Source: a virus
DNA: 26,633 bases
IMG/VR virus record: IMGVR_UViG_3300044825_003378
Span: 1-26,633 of that record
Reading direction: 5' to 3' (one strand)
The position numbers and the translations under genes are program-made. This document shows, piece by piece, positions 6,705 to 13,353 of the stretch; the stretch's first letter is position 1; each line of letters opens with the position of its first letter. The notes below the pieces were generated by a model. The model saw only the letters and a program-made list of their open reading frames with translations, was not told the DNA's origin and did not search any database.

Positions 6705-7886
6705 CTATCGCTCCATCACGGTGAGGACGCCGGCCACCGTCGTCGCGGTGGTGGCGGACGCCTGGTAGCACAACAGCGCGCACGTGCCGTTGAAGAGGGC
6801 CACGCCAGGGTCCAGCGGGGGCTGCGTCGGAGCGCCGACGTTGGCGACCAACACCGATTGCCCCCACAGCGGCCGCGCGACCAGCAGCGACACCGACCCC
6901 GTCACCAGCGACGTGCCCAGCGTGATCGACTGGATGCTGCGCACGCCAGTGTCGCCCGCGGCGAGCTGGAACCAGACGATCGTGCCGATCACCGGCGTGG
7001 CCGGGATCTGCGCGCCGACCAGGTTGGCCAGCGTGGCCGTGCGGCCCGCGGTGCCGGCCTGGTTGGTGTAGCTGACGGTCGCGTTGTTGATGACGGCGGC
7101 GTTCGTCGCGGCGGCGGTGAACAGCAGGCCGATCATCAGGCCTTCGCCGTTCGCTGTGCCATCGGCGCAGCGTGCCGGGAACGCTGGCGTCGTGATCGCC
7201 TGCGCCGTCGTCGTGGTCACCGTGATGCCGGTGTTGACCCACAACACGTCCACCAGCATGAACCACTGCGCGACCGTCGCGCTGAGCGACACCGTCGTCA
7301 GGTAGTTGGTGCCGAGCGCGGGCGTCTGGATCGGCACGCAGCCAGCGTCGGCCGCCGTCGTGCCGTCCGTGGTGCGGCCGTTGATGCCGGGGGCGCCGGG
7401 CGCCCAGGCGCCCGGGAAGCCGCCGTCCTTGGCGAAGCAGTACCAGTATCCGATCGTGTCGGCGCCGGTGCCAGCCTTCCACAGCGAGTACGCCCGGCCC
7501 CAGTAGCCGGGGGACTCGCTCGGCAGCTTCTCGCGGCCGGATGCGTCGAACACCTTCCAGCCGTAGCCGTCGAGGTAGTGCAGCGACTCGCCCACCAGCA
7601 GCGTCGCGCGGAACGCGGTGCGCGGCGTGCCGCTGTCGCGCTGCACGGTCACACCGGCCGACGTGAAGCCGACGTTGCGGAACGACAGGTGCTTCACCTG
7701 GCGCTGCGTGGATGCGCCCGGCGCTGCCACGATCGTGGTCGTCGTCGCGGTGGTGATGACGCCATCGCCTGCCACCGGCGTGAACGCCGCCGAGGTCAGG
7801 TCGACGGCGCTCCACGTGTAGTCGATCTGGTTGGTCGTGTCCGTCACGACCTCCCACGACTCGCTGGTGCTGACCAGGAGCAACAT
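6705..7886 (-). CDS. Phage structural (tail/neck-type) beta protein
   Basis: A 393-residue protein starting MLLLVSTSESWEVVTDTT. Residues 40-115 hold the pattern TTIVAAPGASTQRQVKHLSFRN ... LLVGESLHYLDGYGWKVFDASGR. This domain recurs in phage virion proteins annotated as structural or tail-associated. The rest is rich in Thr, Ala and Gly beta strands (ITVTTTTAQAITTPAF, VGAQIPATPVIGTIVWFQLA) as expected for a fibre or decoration protein. It has few charged residues and no signal peptide or membrane span. It lies three bases from the upstream gene in the portal unit. A tail fibre, neck fibre or adhesin is likely, but the exact part cannot be named. Confidence 0.65.
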   Translation of the reverse strand: MLLLVSTSESWEVVTDTTNQIDYTWSAVDLTSAAFTPVAGDGVITTATTTTIVAAPGASTQRQVKHLSFRNVGFTSAGVTVQRDSGTPRTAFRATLLVGESLHYLDGYGWKVFDASGREKLPSESPGYWGRAYSLWKAGTGADTIGYWYCFAKDGGFPGAWAPGAPGINGRTTDGTTAADAGCVPIQTPALGTNYLTTVSLSATVAQWFMLVDVLWVNTGITVTTTTAQAITTPAFPARCADGTANGEGLMIGLLFTAAATNAAVINNATVSYTNQAGTAGRTATLANLVGAQIPATPVIGTIVWFQLAAGDTGVRSIQSITLGTSLVTGSVSLLVARPLWGQSVLVANVGAPTQPPLDPGVALFNGTCALLCYQASATTATTVAGVLTVMER

Positions 7887-7889
7887 CGG

Positions 7890-8186
7890 CTAGACCCTCA
7901 GCGACACGCGGGTGCGCACCGCGAACTCTTCCAGGCCGCCACCGCTGCCGCCGCCCCCGTTGGCGTCGAGCCAGTCGGCCAGGTCCTGCACCGTCACGAT
8001 GCCGCTACCGGACAGCCAGGCGGCCCAGCTCGAGCTGTCGAGCGTCACGTCGCTGCCGAGCACGCCGCGCAGCCCCGCCAGGCGCCGCACCCACTCCTCG
8101 GTCGCCAGGCGCCCATCGGGCCCCTCGAGCACGGGCGCGCCGGCGCGGCCGGGGCCGTGGCCAGGGTGCTGCGTTGGCTGCGTCAC
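7890..8186 (-). CDS. Small hypothetical protein after the portal
   Basis: A 98-residue protein with a GTG start overlapping the portal stop (GTGA). The N-terminus is Pro/Gly/His-rich (TQPTQHPGHGPGRAGAP). A helical middle (ATEEWVRRLAGLRGVLG, TVQDLADWLDANG) is followed by a Gly/Ser linker and a hydrophobic end (EFAVRTRVSLRV). The alternative ATG-initiated frames do not fit the overlap. A connector, adaptor or minor virion role is plausible from its position directly after the portal, but I do not recognise the family. Confidence 0.6.
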   Translation of the reverse strand: MTQPTQHPGHGPGRAGAPVLEGPDGRLATEEWVRRLAGLRGVLGSDVTLDSSSWAAWLSGSGIVTVQDLADWLDANGGGGSGGGLEEFAVRTRVSLRV

Positions 8187-9832
8187 GCGCTCAACCTCTG
8201 GGCGTCCGCCGCGCTGCGCGCGATGTCGACGCCCTGCTGCGCCGCCGCCGCCTGTTGCTGCGCCTGCATCTGCTGCGCCCGGGCCGCGCGCAGCTTCTGC
8301 ACCGCTTCGACCGGCACCAGCACGCTCGTCGGCGCTCCCTCGATCTCGGCGATCTTGCGCAGTGCGGTGTCGACGTCGAGGTTGTCGAGGATGTGCGCCA
8401 GCTGCGGCAGCTTGGCCATCTCGCCGGCGATCGCGAACGTGCGCACGATCGCGTCGACCTCGGCCTGGCGCTGCTTGCGCGCCAGCGGCGACGTGAACTC
8501 GATGTCGATGACCTGGCCGGCGAGCGACTCCGGCGGGGTCGGCAACAGCCCGGCCTGCGTGCCGATCTCCCACAGCCACTCGACGTAGGGGTTGAGCAGC
8601 TCCTCGGACAGCCGGTAGAGGCTCGGCAGCCACTCGGTCATGTCCTGGCTCGTGCGCAGGTCGGCCTCGCGCGCGGTCATCTGGTGCGTCACGCGCCGCA
8701 GCGACGCCACCAGCGTGGCGCCCAGCGTGTCGCGGATGTCCTGGCGGGTGCGCTCGATCGCGTCGGCCATCTCGGCCAGGCGCAGCGTGACCTGCCGCAG
8801 GTTCGTCACCGGCGTCTGGCCGAAGACGCTGGTCTTGCCGCCGGGCAGCATGCGCACCTCGTGCGCGCTCAGCCCCGCCGGGATCTGCACCGCCGGATCC
8901 GCCATCTCCGCCATCGCCTGGCCGTAGCGGTAGATCATCTTCCGCAGCCGGATCAGGTGCGGCAGAGCGTCCTGGCCGCGGCCGTAGCCGTAGGCCGAGC
9001 CCGGCAGCTTGCCCATGCGCCAGACCAGCCCGGGGAAGCGCGTGAAGCCGCGCACCGCCAGGACCTGGTCGCAGCCCGACGTCAGCTCGAAGTAGACGCT
9101 GCGCCAGGGCAGGTCGGGGTTGTCGCCCTCGGGGTTGCGGCCGTCGCGGTCCGGCTCGATCGCGTGCACGCACGGGATCGGTAGGTCGAAGTCCTGGCGC
9201 TCGTAGGCCGACCGCGCCGTCGTGCTCAGCGCGTCCGGGCCGAACTCGTCGGCCAGCTGGCCCACGGTCATCGTGAAGTCGCGGTAGATCGTGTCGACGC
9301 GGCCGCGCGCGTCGTCGGCGATGCAGTACTCGCCGACCGTCATCGGGTCGATTCGGTGGCCGTCCTCGTCGTCCTCGAGCAGCAGCGCCGCCGCCGTGCC
9401 GAACGCGATCCACTCCTTCTGCAGCTCCGGCAGCACGTGGTTCGCGTTGCTCTGGTTGTGCATGCCGAGCATGCGCTGCTGCGACTCGTCCAGGTAGAGG
9501 CGCAGGTCGTCGTCGTCGCTCCACACGTTGCGGATCGACAACCCGAACCAGGGCGACGTCGGGGGCATCGAACCGCTGGCGACGCCGGCGGCGGCCGTCT
9601 CGAGGGCCAGGTGGCCGACCGCGTCGCAGATGTGCGTGTTGTGCTCGCCGGCGCGCGTGATGCCGTGCGGGTCCTGCAGGTAGGGCAGGCGGTTCGGGAT
9701 CAGCTCCTCGGCGATCTGGCGGCTGAAGTCGAGCCACGGCTGGCGCCGCTCGATCAGGTGCGTGCGGCGCTGCATGCAGTGCTTGCGCAGCTCGCTGGTG
9801 TCCGACCCCTTCAGCAGCGACAGGACGGCCAC
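8183..9832 (-). CDS. Portal protein (head-to-tail connecting protein family)
   Basis: A 549-residue protein starting MAVLSLLKGSDTSELRKHC. An N-terminal helix with RRQPWLDFSRQIAEELIPNR is followed by HICDAVGHLALETAAAGVASGSMPPTSPWFGLSI, the conserved region of T7-gp8-like connectors (L..A..A.G..S.L.PP..PWF.L). Later come GTAAALLLEDDED, a Tyr/Asp strand region, GYGRGQDALPHLIRLRKM (stem-helix entry) and a Gln/Ala-rich C-terminal coiled coil. Length fits this family. Twelve copies would form the ring at one capsid vertex through which DNA enters and leaves. It starts one base after the upstream stop region and overlaps the next gene. Its type supports a podovirus. Confidence 0.9.
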   Translation of the reverse strand: MAVLSLLKGSDTSELRKHCMQRRTHLIERRQPWLDFSRQIAEELIPNRLPYLQDPHGITRAGEHNTHICDAVGHLALETAAAGVASGSMPPTSPWFGLSIRNVWSDDDDLRLYLDESQQRMLGMHNQSNANHVLPELQKEWIAFGTAAALLLEDDEDGHRIDPMTVGEYCIADDARGRVDTIYRDFTMTVGQLADEFGPDALSTTARSAYERQDFDLPIPCVHAIEPDRDGRNPEGDNPDLPWRSVYFELTSGCDQVLAVRGFTRFPGLVWRMGKLPGSAYGYGRGQDALPHLIRLRKMIYRYGQAMAEMADPAVQIPAGLSAHEVRMLPGGKTSVFGQTPVTNLRQVTLRLAEMADAIERTRQDIRDTLGATLVASLRRVTHQMTAREADLRTSQDMTEWLPSLYRLSEELLNPYVEWLWEIGTQAGLLPTPPESLAGQVIDIEFTSPLARKQRQAEVDAIVRTFAIAGEMAKLPQLAHILDNLDVDTALRKIAEIEGAPTSVLVPVEAVQKLRAARAQQMQAQQQAAAAQQGVDIARSAADAQRLSA

Positions 9833-9833
9833 G

Positions 9834-10130
9834 TCAGGCCCCCAGCAGGCCAGGGCGGCCCAGAAGCAGCCGGTCGGCGTCGATCGCCGACTGGCTGGCC
9901 TTCGGCTTCATCTGGTCGGCCAGGAGCACGTTCAGGTCGGGCGTCTTCTGCCGCGCCCGGTTGGTCTCTTCCTCGGCGAGGGTCGCGTCGCGGATCGCGG
10001 CGTCCTGCGCGTCCTGCTGCGCCTGGTCCTGAAGGCGCAGGCCCTTCTTCGCCACCTTCTTCTGGTTCTCGCCGGAGTAGACGCCGTATGCCAGGGAGGC
10101 AACAGCAGCAGCTGCAAGGACCGCGGGCAT
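9834..10130 (-). CDS. Small virion-associated protein upstream of portal
   Basis: A 98-residue protein starting MPAVLAAAAVASLAYGVYSG, with a short hydrophobic N-terminus. A Gln/Asp/Ala coiled coil (LRLQDQAQQDAQDAA), an Arg/Thr stretch with KTPDLNVLLADQM and a C-terminus LLLGRPGLLGA follow. Small proteins with this plan (hydrophobic start, coiled coil, (K/R)TP, final LLG) sit next to the portal in several podoviruses and are probably minor or ejection proteins. The ATG is one base after an 18-base palindrome, and a CAGGA ribosome-binding sequence is part of that palindrome. The portal starts one base after this gene ends. Confidence 0.65.
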   Translation of the reverse strand: MPAVLAAAAVASLAYGVYSGENQKKVAKKGLRLQDQAQQDAQDAAIRDATLAEEETNRARQKTPDLNVLLADQMKPKASQSAIDADRLLLGRPGLLGA

Positions 10131-10131
10131 T

Positions 10132-10149
10132 CCTGCACTATAGTGCAGG
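10132..10149 (-). promoter_or_regulatory. 18-base palindrome directly before the portal unit
   Basis: The sequence CCTGCACTATAGTGCAGG is a perfect 18-base palindrome. Its central part is the same as the site at 5417-5430. It fills most of the 32-base gap between the GNAT stop codon and the ATG at 10130, covering the ribosome-binding position. Read as a promoter it offers TAGACG-17 bases-TATAGT, with TAG being the GNAT stop, and an expected start close to the ATG. A protein bound here would block both transcription start and ribosome access. Confidence 0.6.
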
Positions 10150-10162
10150 TTCGGTTGAGCGT

Positions 10163-10582
10163 CTACACCGCCTCGAACGCGACCGCCACCGGTCGCCACA
10201 GCAGCCGGCGCGCCAGGCGCTCGAGGCGACTGCCAGGCACGGCCTGCACGTGCAGAGGCACGCCGCGTTCCTCGCGCGCCCACGTCGCCAGCGTGTCGAG
10301 CAGCTGACGGCCCCAGCGCCCGCGGTGCGCCGGCAGCACGAACACCGACAGCGTCGTGCAGGTGACGCCCGAGCTGAACAGCGCCGGCACGGCCGCGGCC
10401 ACGCCGTAGCCGACCAGCTCGCCGTCGACCTCGACGATGCGCACCGCAAGCGCGCCGGAGTCCTCGAGCGCGAACAGGGCCGGCCATCGCACGTCGCAGC
10501 CGCTGCACGTCTCGGCCGCGGCTGCGGCGATCAGCGCGGCGCCGCGCTTCTGCAGCTCGGACAGTGGGGCGGTGAGGATCAC
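10163..10582 (-). CDS. GNAT-family N-acetyltransferase
   Basis: A 139-residue protein with a GTG start overlapping the upstream stop (GTGA), reading ILTAPLSELQKRGAALIAAA after the initiator. Strands IVEVDGELVGYGVAAAV (beta-bulge region) and TLSVFVLPAHRGRWGRQLLDTLATWA follow. The latter is GNAT motif A, with the acetyl-CoA pyrophosphate loop (R-G-R-W-G-R). The end ERLARRLLWRPVAVAFEAV fits the last strands. Length is normal for the family. Substrate is unknown. It lies between terminase and portal genes, where phages often carry a GNAT gene; it may modify a virion or host protein. The stop codon TAG overlaps the candidate -35 box of the next unit. Confidence 0.75.
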   Translation of the reverse strand: MILTAPLSELQKRGAALIAAAAAETCSGCDVRWPALFALEDSGALAVRIVEVDGELVGYGVAAAVPALFSSGVTCTTLSVFVLPAHRGRWGRQLLDTLATWAREERGVPLHVQAVPGSRLERLARRLLWRPVAVAFEAV

Positions 10583-10887
10583 AATGGCGGCAACGGCGTT
10601 CGCGGCGCGGTGTACGTGTATGGTTCGGTGCCGGTCGTCGGCAGCATCGCAATCTCCAGCGCCTGCTGCTGCCTGGCGTCGAGGAACGACAGCTCCCCGA
10701 CGGCAATCGGACTCGTGAGCCGATCCACCAGCGCGCGGCATCGGGTCGGCTGCAGCGCCATCGCGATCTGCGCCATCGTCAGGGAACCTGTTTCGGGTAG
10801 GCCGTGCCGGCGTCGGAAGCCGCGGTTGCAGTTGCGCCGTTTGTGCGCCTTGTGCCGCCGGCGCAGTTGAGTGCGCGTCGTCGCCAT
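10579..10887 (-). CDS. Small basic hypothetical protein
   Basis: A 102-residue protein starting at the ATG at 10887 by TGATG overlap. The N-terminal 30 residues are very basic (TRTQLRRRHKAHKRRNCNRGFRRRHG), which suggests nucleic-acid binding. The middle is helical (MAQIAMALQPTRCRALVDRL) and the C-terminus has YTYTAPRTPLPPL. No catalytic motif is visible. It lies between the terminase and GNAT genes. A DNA-packaging accessory is possible but not shown. Confidence 0.6.
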   Translation of the reverse strand: MATTRTQLRRRHKAHKRRNCNRGFRRRHGLPETGSLTMAQIAMALQPTRCRALVDRLTSPIAVGELSFLDARQQQALEIAMLPTTGTEPYTYTAPRTPLPPL

Positions 10888-11096
10888 CACCGCCCAACCT
10901 TTACTGGCATGGCCAGCATCTCAGCGGCCTTCGCCCATCGCTCTCGCGGAACACCGGCGGTGCGCAGCGCTGCGACGGTCTCCAGCAGCGCATCGAACAA
11001 ATCCTCGGCCTTCACGTCCTTCTGGCCGTGCTGAGTTGTGAACCGGAACACCCGGCCGTTCGCGAACTCGTCGTACCTGCGTGCCATTTTGTGCAT
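10887..11096 (-). CDS. Small hypothetical protein downstream of terminase
   Basis: A 69-residue protein from the ATG at 11096, reading MHKMARRYDEFANGRVFRF. A GAGG sequence about four bases upstream supports this start over the second ATG at 11087. A helical part (DLFDALLETVAALRTAGVPRE) is followed by WAKAAEMLAMPVKVGR. It begins seven bases before the terminase stop region ends and overlaps the next gene by one base. No recognised family. Confidence 0.6.
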   Translation of the reverse strand: MHKMARRYDEFANGRVFRFTTQHGQKDVKAEDLFDALLETVAALRTAGVPRERWAKAAEMLAMPVKVGR

Positions 11097-11102
11097 CCTA
11101 CC

Positions 11103-12554
11103 TCACCTCCCCCCGCCGAAACCGAACTCGTCGTGCGACTCGCCACGCCCACGCATTGCCCTGGCGATCGCGCGCAGCTCGTCCTCGCCCTGCGGCGCCA
11201 CCGCGGCCACCGGGTAGGCGAACGTCAGCGCGGCGCCGTCGCCCCAGTCAGGCGACCGACCCAGCCGCGCCTTCACCTCGTCCTTGGGCTCCAGGACCTG
11301 CTGGCCCTTGAGGTTCCAGCCCATCTCCGGCTCGAGGAGGTCCTGCTCGAGCTCGGGGCATTTGCCGATCGCGCCGCCGGTCTTCACCCACTCGGCCAGG
11401 CGCACGTACATCTCGACCCGCTTGTTGAGGAAGCGCGTGCTGTCGTCCGCGGCCCCGCCGAAGTAGACCGGCACGAACGACTGGCCCATGGCCCGCAGCG
11501 TGTCGCCGACGCCGATGCCAGGGCCGCCGAGGTCGAGAAACACCGTCGTGGCGCCGAGCTCGCGCACCATCGCCACGATCTCGCCGGCGATCACGATGGT
11601 CGAGGCTCCGCGCAGCACCTTCGGCGGGTAGAGCATGCGCCCGCGCCGCGGGTAGATCACGCAGGCGTCGGTCACCATGCCGACGTCGACGCCGAGCACC
11701 AGCGGTTCGCGGCGGTTCTCCTCCGCCGGTCGCGCCGCGGCCGCCTCAATGTCGGACAGCGACAGCAGCTTGCCGACGGCGGCGTCGGGGAACTCGGCGA
11801 AGACGTTGATCTTGACCCACGGGTTGTCGCGGCCGTAGGCCTGGATCTGCTGCCGCGCCCACTCCTTGGTCACGCGCGGCGTGCGCAGCGGGTCGTCGGG
11901 GTCGCTGGTGATGCGCACGCAGTGCCACATCTGCCGTTGCTTCACCACTGCGGTGTAGAGCGCGCCGTTCGTCGACGTCGTGTTCCCGCCGATCCACACC
12001 CGGATCTGGTCGCGGCCCTTCTTCGTCGCCAGCACCGCGTCGACCGTGGCCAGCAGCGCCGCCGGCACGCCGCCGGCCTCGTCGATCACGAAGAAGCAGT
12101 TCTCGCTGCGGAAGCCGGCCAGCGCCTGCGCCTGCGTGTGCGGGTCCGCCGACTGGTTCCACGTGCGCGCCGACGCGAACCACGTCGCCGGCGCCGTCTT
12201 TCGCACGACGCGCTCGGGCGACCAGTGGAACAGCTCCTGCAGCAGCGGCGACTTGCTCTGCCACTTCGCGAGCTCGGCCCACAGGCCGTCGCGCAGCTGC
12301 GCGCCGTTGATCGACGTCGCGGCCCCCTTCACGTGCGGCTGCGTCGTCAGCGACCACCACATCGCCCAGGTGAAGAACGTGGTCTTCGCGCAGCCCTTGC
12401 TGCCGGCGATCGCGACGCGGTCGTGCTTCGGCAGCTCCTCGAGCTCCTTGGCCTGCCACGGGTCGGGCTCGGCGTTGAACGCCTGGCGCACGAACGCCAG
12501 CGGTTCGCGGCGCCAGCGCTGCAGCACTCGTTCGGCGTCACTCAGGTTTTCCAT
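11103..12554 (-). CDS. Terminase large subunit (packaging ATPase/nuclease)
   Basis: A 483-residue DNA-packaging motor protein. The N-terminal half is the ATPase: the adenine-contact region near DPWQAKELEEL (31-41), a Walker A loop at 51-59 reading GSKGCAKTT (variant, with Ala before the Lys) and Walker B plus catalytic Glu at 154-160 (FFVIDEA). The C-terminal half is the RNase-H-like nuclease: VLGVDVG with Asp290, TVFLDLGG with Asp341, and RSPDWGDGAAL near residue 443 as the third acidic site. Length is normal. The protein binds the portal, cuts the concatemer and pumps DNA. Its start overlaps the small-subunit gene by 17 bases. Confidence 0.93.
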   Translation of the reverse strand: MENLSDAERVLQRWRREPLAFVRQAFNAEPDPWQAKELEELPKHDRVAIAGSKGCAKTTFFTWAMWWSLTTQPHVKGAATSINGAQLRDGLWAELAKWQSKSPLLQELFHWSPERVVRKTAPATWFASARTWNQSADPHTQAQALAGFRSENCFFVIDEAGGVPAALLATVDAVLATKKGRDQIRVWIGGNTTSTNGALYTAVVKQRQMWHCVRITSDPDDPLRTPRVTKEWARQQIQAYGRDNPWVKINVFAEFPDAAVGKLLSLSDIEAAAARPAEENRREPLVLGVDVGMVTDACVIYPRRGRMLYPPKVLRGASTIVIAGEIVAMVRELGATTVFLDLGGPGIGVGDTLRAMGQSFVPVYFGGAADDSTRFLNKRVEMYVRLAEWVKTGGAIGKCPELEQDLLEPEMGWNLKGQQVLEPKDEVKARLGRSPDWGDGAALTFAYPVAAVAPQGEDELRAIARAMRGRGESHDEFGFGGGR

Positions 12555-13296
12555 CGCCCTTCTCCTTGGGGTCGTCGGCCGCTTCGTCGTCGACGACCTT
12601 CTGCAGCATCTTGTCGAACGACACCTTGCCGCTGTGCTCGACCGCGACCTTCGTCGTCCAGCCCTCGGGCCACCACACCTTCAGCAGCTTGTCGCGCGCT
12701 TCGATCTGCAACTTCCGGTGCCCCAGCATGTCCTCGCGGCGCACGGTGCGTCTCACCGCCGGCACCGTGTCGCCGGCCTCGTCGACGGCCGTCGTCGTCT
12801 CCTCGGTCACGATCTCGCCGTCGACCGGCGTGTTCGCGATGTCCAGGATCTCCTCGCCGATGTGCTCGTAGCCGATTCGCTTGGCCTCGTCGTAGCGCGC
12901 GGCGAACGTCGCATCCGCCTTGCGCCACTCGTGCACGGTCACGTGCGACGGCATGCCAGGCTGCCGGCAGATGCTGCGCAGCGTGCCGCCGTTGCTGATC
13001 CACTCCAGGATGCGCGCGTCGAGCTCGGGCGTGCGCATCGTCGGGCGCCCGATCTTCGCCGCAACCGTAGCGTCACCGTCGCGCCGTTCGGCCGGCGGCG
13101 GCACCGCGGCGCTACGGTCGCGCGACGGACCCTTGCGGCGCTGCTCCGTAGCCTTCACCCGGGCCCGCAGCTCGGAGCCGCCGAGCCTCGGTCGCGGCTC
13201 GCGCGCGCGCGAGGCGTTAGGAATCGCCGGGCTGGACTGGGGAGGAGGCGGCGCCTGCCGACCCCTCCCCCGCTTCGGTTGCTTCTTCGGTGCCAT
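12538..13296 (-). CDS. Terminase small subunit
   Basis: A 252-residue DNA-recognition partner of the packaging motor, started at MAPKKQPKRGRGR (ATG at 13296). The first about 85 residues are basic and Pro-rich. A helix-turn-helix region follows (ARILEWISNGGTLRSICRQ, PSHVTVHEWRKADATFAARYDEA). It is followed by EHIGEEILDIANTPVDG, REDMLGHRKLQIEARDKLLKVW and a charged tail. The order HTH, W-x-x-x-D-x-x-F-x-x-x-Y-x-x-A, then K-L-Q-I-E-A-R-x-K is typical of phage small terminases. A GTG at 13338 would add 14 residues but starts inside the hairpin region. The 17-base overlap with the large subunit indicates coupled translation. Confidence 0.88.
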   Translation of the reverse strand: MAPKKQPKRGRGRQAPPPPQSSPAIPNASRAREPRPRLGGSELRARVKATEQRRKGPSRDRSAAVPPPAERRDGDATVAAKIGRPTMRTPELDARILEWISNGGTLRSICRQPGMPSHVTVHEWRKADATFAARYDEAKRIGYEHIGEEILDIANTPVDGEIVTEETTTAVDEAGDTVPAVRRTVRREDMLGHRKLQIEARDKLLKVWWPEGWTTKVAVEHSGKVSFDKMLQKVVDDEAADDPKEKGDGKPE

Positions 13297-13311
13297 CGTA
13301 GGTGTAGTCGG

Positions 13312-13341
13312 GGTGCAGCCAAGGTGCAGTGGCTGCACCTT
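13312..13341. promoter_or_regulatory. Nested, mutually exclusive inverted repeats before the terminase genes
   Basis: Three related copies of a (G)GTGCAG/CTGCACC element allow two competing ten-base stems. Bases 13312-13321 can pair with 13330-13339, and bases 13320-13329 can pair with 13333-13342. Both arms are perfect. The region lies in the 57-base gap between the Acb2-like gene and the terminase small-subunit gene. There is no U-tract. It may be an operator with several half sites or an RNA switch over the terminase start. Confidence 0.5.
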
Positions 13342-13353
13342 GACCCAGGGCCG

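Noticed and set aside
10132-10149. T7-type phage promoter, because of the CACTATAG string
   Set aside because: Only these eight bases match. The upstream half of the T7 consensus is missing, and a palindrome would also give this string. No phage RNA polymerase gene is seen.
1-10150. BPP-1-style diversity-generating retroelement
   Set aside because: The head genes are BPP-1-like, but no reverse transcriptase gene or template/variable repeat pair is seen in the window. One could lie past the left edge.
13296-13338. Upstream GTG start for the terminase small subunit
   Set aside because: It would lie inside the hairpin arms and adds a His/Thr/Pro leader with no family resemblance. The ATG at 13296 begins the usual basic N-terminus.
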